Below are positions 45,610-54,214 of a stretch of DNA of 64,000 nucleotides, in pieces. The notes under the pieces are model-generated. The model had not been told where the DNA came from and made no database searches. It saw only the letters and a program-made list of their open reading frames with translations. The position numbers and the translations under genes were made by a program. Numbering within the stretch: the first letter of the stretch is position 1; each line of letters starts with the position of its first letter. Source of the DNA: Cyclobacteriaceae bacterium (lineage in GTDB: Bacteria > Bacteroidota > Bacteroidia > Cytophagales > Cyclobacteriaceae); contig JAEUUA010000020.1 of assembly GCA_016787755.1 (NCBI GenBank), positions 310,001 to 374,000 on the forward strand, read 5' to 3'.

Positions 45610-46026
45610 ATGTATCCCGAACCATTAGTTGCCCCCATGCGCCAGGACTTGACCGTGGCAGGCTTCAGAGAACTAAAAAGCTCAGCAGATGTTGACAACG
45701 AATTGAAAGACCAGAAAGGAACTACGCTACTGGTAATTAATTCAGTATGTGGTTGTGCCGCTGGAGCTGCTCGTCCAGGAATTAAGTGGGCATTACAGCA
45801 TGCTACTAAAAAACCAAATCAACTAACCACCGTTTTTGCTGGTGTTGATAAAGAAGCTGTGGCGAAGGCCAGAGAATATACGTTACCATATCCACCCTCC
45901 TCACCTGCGATTGCACTTTTTAAAGATGGGGAGTTGGTGCACTTTGTAGAACGTCACCACATTGAAGGCCGCAATGCTCAAATGATTGGTGAACACTTGG
46001 TTGAAGTATTTGAAGAATTCTGTTAA
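45610..46026 (+). CDS. BrxA/BrxB-family bacilliredoxin (YphP/YqiW-like)
   Basis: 138 aa. Thioredoxin-like fold with the family's C-G-C active motif in NSVCGCAAGAARPG (about residues 50-63) and the PYPPSSPAIALFKDGE segment. In Firmicutes these proteins reduce bacillithiol mixed disulfides; in Bacteroidota the matching thiol is less certain. It follows the suf operon by 80 bp in the same direction, so it could be part of an Fe-S or thiol-stress response. Confidence 0.93.
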   Translation: MYPEPLVAPMRQDLTVAGFRELKSSADVDNELKDQKGTTLLVINSVCGCAAGAARPGIKWALQHATKKPNQLTTVFAGVDKEAVAKAREYTLPYPPSSPAIALFKDGELVHFVERHHIEGRNAQMIGEHLVEVFEEFC

Positions 46027-46040
46027 CTCAAAAGGTTTAT

Positions 46041-46079
46041 AACATTATGACTGATCATACGATCAGTCATAATGTTTTT
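46041..46079. terminator. Bidirectional terminator between bacilliredoxin and the glycosyltransferase
   Basis: AACATTATGACTGATC (46041-46056) pairs perfectly with 46061-46076, a 16-bp stem with a 4-nt loop, followed by a T run on the plus strand. The right arm covers the end of the minus-strand gene (stop at 46063). On the minus strand an AT-rich tail follows, so it may serve both genes. Confidence 0.8.
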
Positions 46080-47601
46080 CATAAGGCCATACTTCAGCGA
46101 TCTTATGCTTAAGTCCCCGGCAAATGAAAATATTTACATTGTTTTCGTAAGGCATACAATGATTGCAGGTTGAAACTCCAGCTGGAACCACGGATTCAAA
46201 GTCGTTGACATGATCCTCCAACGTACCTCCTAAAATAATCAGCACTTCGCCTATATAATCTCTCGGACCCCAGATCCAATAGTTATTGTGAGTTCCAATC
46301 GATTTCGGCAAACCATACTGCTCACCAAAGAAATCAATAGCCCCACACCTTCCATAATTGGATGAGATAATGGCACACTTCTCTTTATCATCCTTCGAGA
46401 GCGTATTATACACAGCTGCTACATCTTTTGCCTTCTCCTTCCAACCAAACATATCTGCATAGAATTGTGGTAAATCAGAAAGCTCTTTACCCTCATTGGA
46501 ACTTGGCTCGATTCCTAATTTCTTTGAATATGAAATAAATTTCTCTACTGAGAGCACTGGAAGCACTAATGGTATTAAAAAGCTTGCGCTTATCATTATC
46601 AATATTGGATACCCATAGCGAAGCCATTTTACTTTCGGACTTGTTAATTTCTGCTCGAAGAAAACTCCAGCCGCAGCAAACAGACTGGCATACGCTGGCG
46701 CGAGATATTCACCCTTACTGGTTCCATTAATAATTAAGATTGCAAAAGCCGTGATGTAAATCCAGGCGACAATTCTATGCTCCTTAAAGGGAGCATAAAA
46801 GAAAAGCGCCAACAATCCAGCAATCCAAAGTGGCGTACTGACTGGGTTAAGGAATGTCAACTGACTTTTAATAAATGACATTGCATTCAGGCCGGAATAC
46901 TTACTAGAGGAAGCATTGTTAATAAATTCCAAATGCGCATAGTCGTTGGTCATATTCCAAACGATATAGGGCGCGAATAAAATGAATGCAATGCCTCCTG
47001 CCAAATACGGCCAACGCGTAGTAAACCATTGGCGATTGGTAAGAATAAGTCCCACAAAAATTCCGAAACCTAAAAACAGAACACTTATTTTATTCAATAG
47101 TCCAATTCCCAATAAAATGCCTAACCAAATCCAATACGATTGCTTTTTAGTATTGATGATTTTAAGAATCAACAATACTGAAAGTGCCCAGAGAAATGAA
47201 TCGATGGAATTCATAGAGTAAATCAAACTCATACCCAAATGAATTGGGGATAATGCGATCGCTAAACTGGCAATGAAAATAGCAAAGAGTTTACCCCCCA
47301 TCTCTTTCACCATCAAGCCAGTAATGATTACGGTACCCGTATGCATGAGCACGGGTACTATTCGGATAGCGGGTAAACTATCTCCAAAAATCAGTCTGCT
47401 GAACTTTAAAAGAAAAAGAGAAAATGGAGGTTGATCTACATACCCCCAGGAAAGATGCTCGCTGCACGCGATGTAATACAACTCGTCACGAAAGAACCCA
47501 TAGGCACCTGTCAGGTTGGTGATTAGATGAAGTAAGAAACAACCTAAAGCAATTACGCCCAGTGCGATCTTTTCATTTCGGGTAAAAGTTGATTCTTGCA
47601 T
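46063..47601 (-). CDS. Glycosyltransferase family 39-like membrane protein (ArnT/PMT type)
   Basis: 512 aa. About 11 to 12 hydrophobic helices in the N-terminal 370 residues, then a soluble domain. The first loop has YGFFRDELYYIACSEHLSWGYVDQPPFS, whose Asp-Glu is typical of the catalytic site in dolichyl/undecaprenyl-phosphate sugar transferases. It should transfer a sugar from a polyprenyl-phosphate carrier to a protein or lipid on the periplasmic side; donor and acceptor unknown. It lies 7 bp after the ridA-like gene, which may be cotranscribed. Confidence 0.88.
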   Translation of the reverse strand: MQESTFTRNEKIALGVIALGCFLLHLITNLTGAYGFFRDELYYIACSEHLSWGYVDQPPFSLFLLKFSRLIFGDSLPAIRIVPVLMHTGTVIITGLMVKEMGGKLFAIFIASLAIALSPIHLGMSLIYSMNSIDSFLWALSVLLILKIINTKKQSYWIWLGILLGIGLLNKISVLFLGFGIFVGLILTNRQWFTTRWPYLAGGIAFILFAPYIVWNMTNDYAHLEFINNASSSKYSGLNAMSFIKSQLTFLNPVSTPLWIAGLLALFFYAPFKEHRIVAWIYITAFAILIINGTSKGEYLAPAYASLFAAAGVFFEQKLTSPKVKWLRYGYPILIMISASFLIPLVLPVLSVEKFISYSKKLGIEPSSNEGKELSDLPQFYADMFGWKEKAKDVAAVYNTLSKDDKEKCAIISSNYGRCGAIDFFGEQYGLPKSIGTHNNYWIWGPRDYIGEVLIILGGTLEDHVNDFESVVPAGVSTCNHCMPYENNVNIFICRGLKHKIAEVWPYEKHYD

Positions 47602-47608
47602 CGGTCTT

Positions 47609-47992
47609 TCAATTCTCCTTTACAGCTGTTATTTCGATCTCCACTAAGTAATCCTGATCAATTAATCCACTGACCTCAATCAGGCTGGTAACTGGTTTTA
47701 TTGTACTGAAAAATTCACCATGTGCTTTTCCCACTACATCCCAAAAACCAATATCAGTTACATAGATCCGGGTACGAACTACATCTTTCAACTCAAAACC
47801 AGCTTGCTTTAACACTTTTTCAATCTTCTCAAGAATGTATTTGGTTTGACCATAAAAATCACCTTTTGCCACTACCTCACTACCCTCCGTTGCTACCGTA
47901 CCAGAAATTTCTAAGGTGTTCCCAATTTTTACAGCCCGGCTGTAACCCACAATATCTTCCCATTTTGCGCCACTTGAATAATTAACTCTCAT
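47609..47992 (-). CDS. RidA-family enamine/imine deaminase
   Basis: 127 aa, standard RidA length. Motifs: YSRAVKIGNTLEISGTVA, QTKYILEKIEKVLKQAGFELKDVVRTRIYVTDI (the conserved Arg for substrate is in RTRIYVTD), and LIEVSGLIDQDYLVEIEITAV. Family members hydrolyse reactive 2-aminoacrylate, or act in amine catabolism. Divergent from moeB, 114 bp away. Confidence 0.93.
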   Translation of the reverse strand: MRVNYSSGAKWEDIVGYSRAVKIGNTLEISGTVATEGSEVVAKGDFYGQTKYILEKIEKVLKQAGFELKDVVRTRIYVTDIGFWDVVGKAHGEFFSTIKPVTSLIEVSGLIDQDYLVEIEITAVKEN

Positions 47993-48034
47993 ATGAATTT
48001 AAGATTTAGTTTGTTCCAAATTTTAGATCTGGTA

Positions 48035-48071
48035 TCCTACACTTATAATAGAAAATAAAAAAAGTGTAGGA
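48035..48071. promoter_or_regulatory. 10-bp inverted repeat upstream of the MoeB-like gene
   Basis: TCCTACACTT (48035-48044) and its complement AAGTGTAGGA (48062-48071) are separated by 17 bp of AT-rich sequence, in the 114-bp gap between the divergent RidA and MoeB genes. The arms extend imperfectly with GGT and ACC outside. This could be an operator for a dimeric regulator or an RNA hairpin in the leader. No known motif recognised. Confidence 0.5.
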
Positions 48072-48106
48072 CACCTTAAAGTTAAGAATTGTAAATTACG
48101 GGAATA

Positions 48107-49243
48107 ATGAATAACACAGGTGATCAAAATTTTTCGAATGAGGAACTGATTAGGTATAGCCGACATTTTGTGCTACCCGACTTTGGATCAGAAGGCCAGC
48201 GTAAACTGAAAAACTCAACTGTGATTGTAATTGGTGCCGGTGGCCTGGGTTGCCCGGTGCTATTATATCTGGCTGCTGCCGGAGTAGATTCTATTACCAT
48301 TATTGATGACGATGTAGTTTCACTTTCCAATCTGCAACGACAAATACTTTTTACAACGGATGACCTTAACCTTTCAAAAGCAGAAACGGCTGCAAAAAAA
48401 ATAAGTTCTCTAAATCCTTCAATAAAAGTTGGTTTCATCCGCACCCGCCTTTCAACGGAAAATGCTTTAACCCTGCTGGCTCCTGCCGATGTGGTAGTGG
48501 ATTGTACTGATAATTTCCCTACACGCTATTTATTAAACGATGCATGTGTGCTTCTCGATAAGCCGCTTGTCTATGGTTCTGTCTTTCGATATGAAGGCCA
48601 GGTGGCAGTGTTTAATTACAAGCAAGGAGTTAATTACCGCGATTTCTATCCGATACCGCCCGATCCCCAATCGGTGCCCAACTGCGAAGAAGGTGGTGTG
48701 CTGGGAGTTTTAACCGGTATTATTGGAAGCATTCAGGCGAATGAAACGTTGAAGATACTGGCAGGTTTTGGAGAGCCGCTATCAGGTTATGTGCTGATCT
48801 TTGATTCAATGACATTAGAGAGTTTACGCATAAAAATAGCCGACCAGAATTCACGAAAAAGTATCAAGACTTTGATCAATTATGATGAATTTTGTGGAGC
48901 ACCCAACCTTAAACAAAATCCTACTATGAAAGAAGTAACCGTTCAGGAATTAAAAGCCTTGAAAGATTCAGGCGCAGAATTCCAATTGATTGATGTGCGC
49001 GAGCCACATGAATTTGATATCTGTAATCTCGATGGAGAATTGATTCCGCAAGGTGAAATACCCAGCAGTGTTGAACGCGTTTCAAAAAATAAGCAAGTAG
49101 TCATTTATTGTCGAAGTGGTGCCCGCAGTGGTAATATGGTGCAATGGTTAGAAAAGAATCACGGGTTCACCAATCTTTATAATCTAAAAGGGGGAGTGCT
49201 AGCCTGGGCCAAAGAGATTGATCCCAGTATGCCTACTTATTAA
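48107..49243 (+). CDS. MoeB/ThiF-family adenylyltransferase with C-terminal rhodanese domain
   Basis: 378 aa. The E1-like domain (about 1-245) has the nucleotide loop GAGGLGCPVLLYLAAAGV, DDDVVSLSNLQRQILF and the DNFPTRYLLNDAC segment. The rhodanese domain (about 270-378) has the active loop VIYCRSGARSGNMV. It activates the C-terminus of a sulfur-carrier protein (MoaD or ThiS type) and can add sulfur by its own rhodanese. The zinc CxxC pairs of E. coli MoeB are not visible: the equivalent site reads NYRDFYPIPPDP. Confidence 0.92.
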   Translation: MNNTGDQNFSNEELIRYSRHFVLPDFGSEGQRKLKNSTVIVIGAGGLGCPVLLYLAAAGVDSITIIDDDVVSLSNLQRQILFTTDDLNLSKAETAAKKISSLNPSIKVGFIRTRLSTENALTLLAPADVVVDCTDNFPTRYLLNDACVLLDKPLVYGSVFRYEGQVAVFNYKQGVNYRDFYPIPPDPQSVPNCEEGGVLGVLTGIIGSIQANETLKILAGFGEPLSGYVLIFDSMTLESLRIKIADQNSRKSIKTLINYDEFCGAPNLKQNPTMKEVTVQELKALKDSGAEFQLIDVREPHEFDICNLDGELIPQGEIPSSVERVSKNKQVVIYCRSGARSGNMVQWLEKNHGFTNLYNLKGGVLAWAKEIDPSMPTY

Positions 49244-49251
49244 GGTTAATA

Positions 49252-49743
49252 GTGGCGCCTATTGATGTAAGAATCTCTCATTATTTTTCCAATCAATGGT
49301 TGTTTGTCGCCATCCTGCTTATGGTAGGCGGCATTGTGATGATCTTTAAAGTAATTATTGTAGGAATTTTTCTTACTCTGATAAGTACGATCATCATTAC
49401 CACTCATTATCGATTAGCAATCGACCTCCATGAAAAGACCTATCACGACTATGTTTGGTTTTTTGGTTTCAGGTTTGGTGAAAGTGGAACCTTTGAAAGG
49501 ATCGACTATATTTTCATAAATAAAATTAGGGTAAGTCAAACGATGAATTCAAGAGTTTCCTCGAGTACCATCAGAAAAGAAATGTTCGATGCCTACTTAA
49601 AATTTTCTGAGGAGAATAAGATCCACCTGCTTACACTAGAAAACAAGGAGAAGTTAATACTAAAACTCAAAGAACTTTCACCTAATATCAACTCCAAAAT
49701 TGTTGATTACTCAGAAGGCGATCCCAGGGAGATTAAAATTTAG
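49252..49743 (+). CDS. Hypothetical membrane protein
   Basis: 163 aa with a GTG start, 8 bp after the MoeB-like gene. Two hydrophobic helices (about 15-31 and 34-49), then a soluble C-terminal region (WFFGFRFGESGTFERIDYIFINKIRVSQ...). The strand pattern suggests a small PH-like or bPH2-like domain, a weak guess. Not recognised as a known family. Confidence 0.7.
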   Translation: MAPIDVRISHYFSNQWLFVAILLMVGGIVMIFKVIIVGIFLTLISTIIITTHYRLAIDLHEKTYHDYVWFFGFRFGESGTFERIDYIFINKIRVSQTMNSRVSSSTIRKEMFDAYLKFSEENKIHLLTLENKEKLILKLKELSPNINSKIVDYSEGDPREIKI

Positions 49744-49750
49744 TTTCAAG

Positions 49751-50923
49751 TCAACTCACTATCAAGGCCTGCTCTACATCCTTAATAATATCATCAATAC
49801 TCTCTAACCCAACAGAAATCCGAACTAAGCCCGGAGTAATACCCACCGCTAGTCGCTCCTCTTCACTTAGTTTAGAGTGAGTTGTTGAGGCCGGATGCGT
49901 GGCAATACTGCGTGTGTCGCCAAGATTCGCAGAGTGTGATAGCATCTTAATGGCGTTCAGAAATTTTCTTCCCCCGTCAATACCCCCCTTTATTTCGAAG
50001 GACACAACTCCCCCACCCAAGCGCATTTGTTTTTTGGCTAACTGATATTGAGGGTGTGAAGCGAGAAAAGGATATTTTACTTTTTCTACTTGAGGATTAC
50101 TTTCAAGGTAGGTCGCTAGTGCATGTGCATTTTTACAGTGTTGCTCCATACGCACGGCCAGCGTTTCTAAACTTTTCGAAAGTACCCACGCATTAAAAGG
50201 TGACATGGCCGGACCTGTATGACGAGCAAAGAAACGCACTTCTTTAATTAATTCTTTTGTTCCAAGGATAGCACCACCAATCACACGGCCTTGGCCATCA
50301 ATAAACTTAGTGGCGGAATGTGTTACTAAATGGGCACCCCACTTGGCCGGGTTTTGTAAATACGGAGTGGCAAAACAATTGTCTACATTTAAAATCAACT
50401 TGTGTTTTGCTGCCAACTTGCCCAACCATTCTAAATCAAGAATATCAAGGGCAGGATTAGAAGGTGTTTCCACAAAAATCATTTTCGTGTTCTTCTGAAT
50501 TTTGCTTTCCCATGAAGCAGGATCATCAATATTTGCATACGTGTATGAAATATTGAATCGTGGAAAGAGCGTATTCAAAATCTGATGGGTTGAACCAAAT
50601 ACGGAGCGCGAGGCAAGAATATGATCACCTGATTTTAGTAATGCGGCCATGCTTACGTACATCGCAGCCATACCTGATGCAGTAGCAATACCATCTTCGG
50701 TTCCTTCCAACAAACACATTTTTTCTATAAACTCGTTGCTGTTGGGATTTGAGTAGCGGGTATAAATATTTCCTTGTACTTCATCGGCAAATAAAGCCCG
50801 AGCATGCTCGGCACTTTCAAATACAAAACTGGAGGTTAAGTAAAGGGGAACGGAATGTTCTTTATTTTCTGAACGTTCGCTTTGGGCACGGATGGCATCC
50901 GTTTCAAAATTTCTTTCTTCCAT
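49751..50923 (-). CDS. metZ: O-succinylhomoserine sulfhydrylase / Cys-Met metabolism PLP enzyme
   Basis: 390 aa. Cys/Met metabolism PLP family: YSRYSNPNSNEFIEKMCLLEG, ATASGMAAMYVS, NVDNCFATPYLQ, and the PLP lysine in VTHSATKFIDGQGRVIGG. The C-terminal ATHPASTTHSKLSEEER and GLVRISVGLES are typical. The pattern best fits MetZ, which makes homocysteine from O-succinylhomoserine and sulfide; cystathionine gamma-synthase is the alternative. It overlaps the OsmC-like gene by one base (TGATG). Confidence 0.9.
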   Translation of the reverse strand: MEERNFETDAIRAQSERSENKEHSVPLYLTSSFVFESAEHARALFADEVQGNIYTRYSNPNSNEFIEKMCLLEGTEDGIATASGMAAMYVSMAALLKSGDHILASRSVFGSTHQILNTLFPRFNISYTYANIDDPASWESKIQKNTKMIFVETPSNPALDILDLEWLGKLAAKHKLILNVDNCFATPYLQNPAKWGAHLVTHSATKFIDGQGRVIGGAILGTKELIKEVRFFARHTGPAMSPFNAWVLSKSLETLAVRMEQHCKNAHALATYLESNPQVEKVKYPFLASHPQYQLAKKQMRLGGGVVSFEIKGGIDGGRKFLNAIKMLSHSANLGDTRSIATHPASTTHSKLSEEERLAVGITPGLVRISVGLESIDDIIKDVEQALIVS

Positions 50924-51348
50924 CAGGCGGTATTAATAATTTCAAAACTATGAGTAACCACTGCAGACTTCTCAAGCGTCTTGGCCACTGAACAATACTT
51001 CTCTACAGAGAGTTGAACCGCTCGTTCGGCTTTTTCCTTATTGATATCGCCAAACAATTTAAAGTGTGCGTGTACTTCTGTATAGAGAGCCGGCACAACA
51101 CCTTGCTCACGTTCCCCGGTAACGGTTATCTTGAGATCCGTTAGTGGCTCGCGTTGTTTGCGCAAGATGAGAATCAAGTCAATGGCACTGCAACCACCCA
51201 TCGCGGCAAGCAGTAATTGCATAGGCCTCATCCCTGAGTCATGACCACCGTCTGATTCTCCGGCATCCATGTAAACGGATTTTCCTATTTCATTAATAGC
51301 TTCCATTCGGAAGTCCTCATCCACTCTATTGATTTCAATTTTAACCAT
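50923..51348 (-). CDS. OsmC-family peroxiredoxin-like protein
   Basis: 141 aa. OsmC/Ohr fold: MRPMQLLLAAMGGCSAIDLILILRKQREPLTDLKI and the second cysteine in SVEKYCSVAKTLEKSA. Both catalytic cysteines are present. The family reduces organic peroxides through a Cys-based cycle. The gene overlaps the symporter stop by 8 bp at its start and the metZ start by one base at its end, making a tight three-gene operon. Confidence 0.92.
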   Translation of the reverse strand: MVKIEINRVDEDFRMEAINEIGKSVYMDAGESDGGHDSGMRPMQLLLAAMGGCSAIDLILILRKQREPLTDLKITVTGEREQGVVPALYTEVHAHFKLFGDINKEKAERAVQLSVEKYCSVAKTLEKSAVVTHSFEIINTA

Positions 51349-52729
51349 GCTTCACTTCTTTATCTTTCCAAAATAAACTACCCCCTACCATGGCCAGAAT
51401 GCTCACCAGTACTGCCGGTACGAGACTTGGCCAACTCAAATCCAATTGTCTTGCCATCACCCAGGTAAGTATGCCCAACACCATAGACAATAAAGCGCCT
51501 TTCCCGGTGGCGCGCTTCCAATAAAGCCCGAGCACCAAGGGAGCGAACAAAGATACCAGACTCAACACAGAAGACTCCCTGACAAGTTCATAAATATTTG
51601 ACCGCATGCAGGCCATCACGGTTGCTAACGTGCTAAAACCCAGCACCGAAAAGCGGGTAATCACTAAAAGTTGTCTGTCAGTAAACCGATCACCAGACAA
51701 GGGCTTTACTAAGTTCTCTGAGAAGATGGAGGCCGGAGCCAAAATAGCCGAACTTGTGGTACTCATAATGGCCGACAACAAAGACCCAAAAAATAATATT
51801 TGGATCGGAAGCGTGGCATGTGTCAGCACTACATTTGGCAGTGCAAGTTGGGCATCACCAATAATAAGATCTGGGTATAGATGGCGAATGCACAAGCTTA
51901 TAAATAAGGGAACCATGGCCACGGTGAGGTAAAGACCGGCCGCTATAAAACAAGAACGCACCGCGGTGTTTACGGAGTTTGAAGACATCACCCGTTGAAA
52001 AACATCTTGCGAAGGAATAGAACCCAAACCTAGCACCGACCACGCTGCTATATAGATTACAATTTCTTTAAAATCAGCTTTAGGAAAAAATTGAAAGGTT
52101 CCGGGCTCTACTTCAGATAGAATAATTCCTACTCCACCCGCTTCGCGCGCTAGAGTGAATGCCAACACCAAAAGACCGCTGATAATAAAAATACTTTGTA
52201 TGAAATCAGTAATTGAAATGGCCCACATACCACCCACGTAGGTGTAAAAAGTAACTACAAACGCTGAGATGATTATTCCTTGCCATACTTCCAAGCCCGC
52301 TACCACATTTAAGATTAAACCCATCGCCACCAACTGCGCGGCTATGTATCCTAAATAAGGAGGCGCCAGAAATACACTGGCAACCAGTTCGGTTCGCCTG
52401 CCAAAGCGCACTTTAAAAAAATCACCCAGCGTAAGAAGATTCATCGAATACAGTTTACGCGCGAAGAAGAACCCGAATAGCACCAGACACAAAGCCGCTC
52501 CAAAGGGATCTTCAATGACTGAATACAATCCACCTTTCAAAAATTGGGAAGAAGCGCCAAACACTGTTTCGGAACCAAACCAGGTGGCGAATAATGCAGA
52601 CGAACTGAGTAACAAGGGAAGACTCCTTCCGGCTAACATAAAATCGCCCGAGGTCTTTACCTTACGGGAAGACCAATAGCCGATTGCTACGGTTAGCACT
52701 AAGTAAAGAATGACAGAAAGGAGTAACAA
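51341..52729 (-). CDS. Sodium:solute symporter (SSS family)
   Basis: 462 aa, with a TTG start (a stop lies three codons upstream, and the next ATG would cut the first helix). About 13 hydrophobic helices. Helix region GDFMLAGRSLPLLLSSSALFATWFGSETVFGASS and YVGGMWAISITDFIQSIFI are SSS hallmarks. A different subfamily from the symporter at 15484. Its coupling with an OsmC-like gene and MetZ suggests a sulfur compound or amino acid as substrate, which is inference. Confidence 0.9.
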   Translation of the reverse strand: MLLLSVILYLVLTVAIGYWSSRKVKTSGDFMLAGRSLPLLLSSSALFATWFGSETVFGASSQFLKGGLYSVIEDPFGAALCLVLFGFFFARKLYSMNLLTLGDFFKVRFGRRTELVASVFLAPPYLGYIAAQLVAMGLILNVVAGLEVWQGIIISAFVVTFYTYVGGMWAISITDFIQSIFIISGLLVLAFTLAREAGGVGIILSEVEPGTFQFFPKADFKEIVIYIAAWSVLGLGSIPSQDVFQRVMSSNSVNTAVRSCFIAAGLYLTVAMVPLFISLCIRHLYPDLIIGDAQLALPNVVLTHATLPIQILFFGSLLSAIMSTTSSAILAPASIFSENLVKPLSGDRFTDRQLLVITRFSVLGFSTLATVMACMRSNIYELVRESSVLSLVSLFAPLVLGLYWKRATGKGALLSMVLGILTWVMARQLDLSWPSLVPAVLVSILAMVGGSLFWKDKEVKHG

Positions 52730-52781
52730 TTCGATTTAGGTCAAAACAAACCTAAAACTAAACAGAAATTTAATCTACGCT

Positions 52782-53666
52782 TTACTTTGATTTCTTTTTA
52801 AGCTGAAAAGTTCTGGTAACATTAAAACCGAGGTGAAGATCTCCGGAAAAGAAATCACCTGTTGTTTCCGTAATAAAAGCACGCTCAGTTAGGCCACGGG
52901 TGTTAGAGATCACCAATTGAAAAACATGACCTCCCGTTTCAATATCGACACCAAGGCCAAACGAATTGTAATATGGATTTTTAGTTGGCACATTAAACCG
53001 GTAATAATATTCGGAAGTAAGGGCAACACTACGCGAAACTTTTACGCGGCCTCCTACGCCCAAGGCAACCTGGTCGTTGTTTTCTATTCTTCGATCAACC
53101 GTATTCTTATGAACGATGGTGGGCATCAACTGCAAGGAAAGTGATCTTGTAAATTTGCGGGCTATGAGTAATTGACCGGTATAGGAAACTCGATCTTCAA
53201 GTGTAATATCAAAAGCAGCATCCTCCTTGCGAGGAGAAGTGCGAATGGCCATATTGCCAAAGGCAGTTACGGTTACCGGAAATGCCTTGGGACCAGTACT
53301 TTGACGAAGGACTTTGTACCGCAGAAAAGCATCCATTGTTTTATCGACTGAGTTTCTTCCGACACCAAAACCCAGTCGATCGGTAAGTCCATACTCAAGC
53401 CCAATCCGGACAAAAGCCTGATCGAGTCCAAACAGCTCATAGATTCCATCATTGATTCGGCCAAAGCGATGGGCAAAAATAAATTCCAGTTGCCCGTTCG
53501 ATTTAACTTCAACCGATTGCCCATTCACCAAACGGGTGCCTTTAAATGTCGCAATCACAAATTCTTTAGATGGCTTGTCTGCTTGTTCCAATTCGCTTAA
53601 CAGATCGTCTTGGCAAAGCGCTATTGTGCACCCCATAGAAAAAAATAAAATGAAAATAAATCTCAT
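52782..53666 (-). CDS. DUF5777-family beta-barrel protein
   Basis: 294 aa. Signal peptide about 1-18 (ends ALCQ). I recognise DUF5777 by FKGTRLVNGQSVEVKSNGQLEFIFAHRFGRINDGIYELFGLDQAFVRIGLEYGLTDRLGFG (spread over residues 42-105). The rest is amphipathic strands ending in an aromatic-rich barrel pattern. It is probably an outer-membrane protein. It overlaps the YceI gene by 4 nt and belongs to the ECF-sigma operon. Confidence 0.87.
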   Translation of the reverse strand: MRFIFILFFSMGCTIALCQDDLLSELEQADKPSKEFVIATFKGTRLVNGQSVEVKSNGQLEFIFAHRFGRINDGIYELFGLDQAFVRIGLEYGLTDRLGFGVGRNSVDKTMDAFLRYKVLRQSTGPKAFPVTVTAFGNMAIRTSPRKEDAAFDITLEDRVSYTGQLLIARKFTRSLSLQLMPTIVHKNTVDRRIENNDQVALGVGGRVKVSRSVALTSEYYYRFNVPTKNPYYNSFGLGVDIETGGHVFQLVISNTRGLTERAFITETTGDFFSGDLHLGFNVTRTFQLKKKSK

Positions 53667-54214
53667 AATGGCTTATACGTAATATCGATCGTTACTTCTA
53701 CCTGCTCGGCAATATTTTGCCATAGCAGTTGCGGTATTTTTATTTTATAGTCTTCTAACTTTACATTAAACTTAGATTTCGCATTTATTTTCCCGTCTAC
53801 GTTCTCTAATGTTCCTTCAATTGTTACCTCTTTTGTAATTCCATGTATTGTCAATTTGCCTATGGCCGAAACGGGCTGTACCCCTGTCGCGTTAGCTGAA
53901 TAGCCCAATAACTTTCCTTGAAATGTAGCCTTTGCGAATTTTTCTGTCTCGAGATATTTTTCATTAAAGTGTTCTTTCATCAAGGCTTTTTCAAATTCAA
54001 AATCTTTTATCGGGATCGAAAATGCAACCTCACCTGAACTGGTATTGAAAATACTCGCCAGTTTTGTATTATCCGCTTTGATATCTTCCACTGTAGCCTT
54101 GGAAAAAAAAATAACAGTTGATTTCTCCACTGTGAATTTCTGAGCCTGAGTTGAATGGCAAATAAATAAAACTGAACACACGAGCAGGAATCTTATCTTA
54201 TCCATAATTAGCAT
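53663..54214 (-). CDS. YceI-family periplasmic protein
   Basis: 183 aa from the ATG at 54214, or 180 from an ATG at 54205 which gives a cleaner signal peptide (MDKIRFLLVCSVLFICHSTQAQ). YceI lipocalin-like fold: FTVEKSTVIFFSKATVEDIKA, VAFSIPIKDFEFEKALMKEHFNEKYLETEKFAKATFQG, and ITKEVTIEGTLE. YceI proteins bind polyprenyl or quinone-like lipids. The upstream ATG overlaps the previous stop (TAATG), suggesting coupled translation. In this operon it could serve electron transfer with the haem-like lipoproteins. Confidence 0.92.
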   Translation of the reverse strand: MLIMDKIRFLLVCSVLFICHSTQAQKFTVEKSTVIFFSKATVEDIKADNTKLASIFNTSSGEVAFSIPIKDFEFEKALMKEHFNEKYLETEKFAKATFQGKLLGYSANATGVQPVSAIGKLTIHGITKEVTIEGTLENVDGKINAKSKFNVKLEDYKIKIPQLLWQNIAEQVEVTIDITYKPL

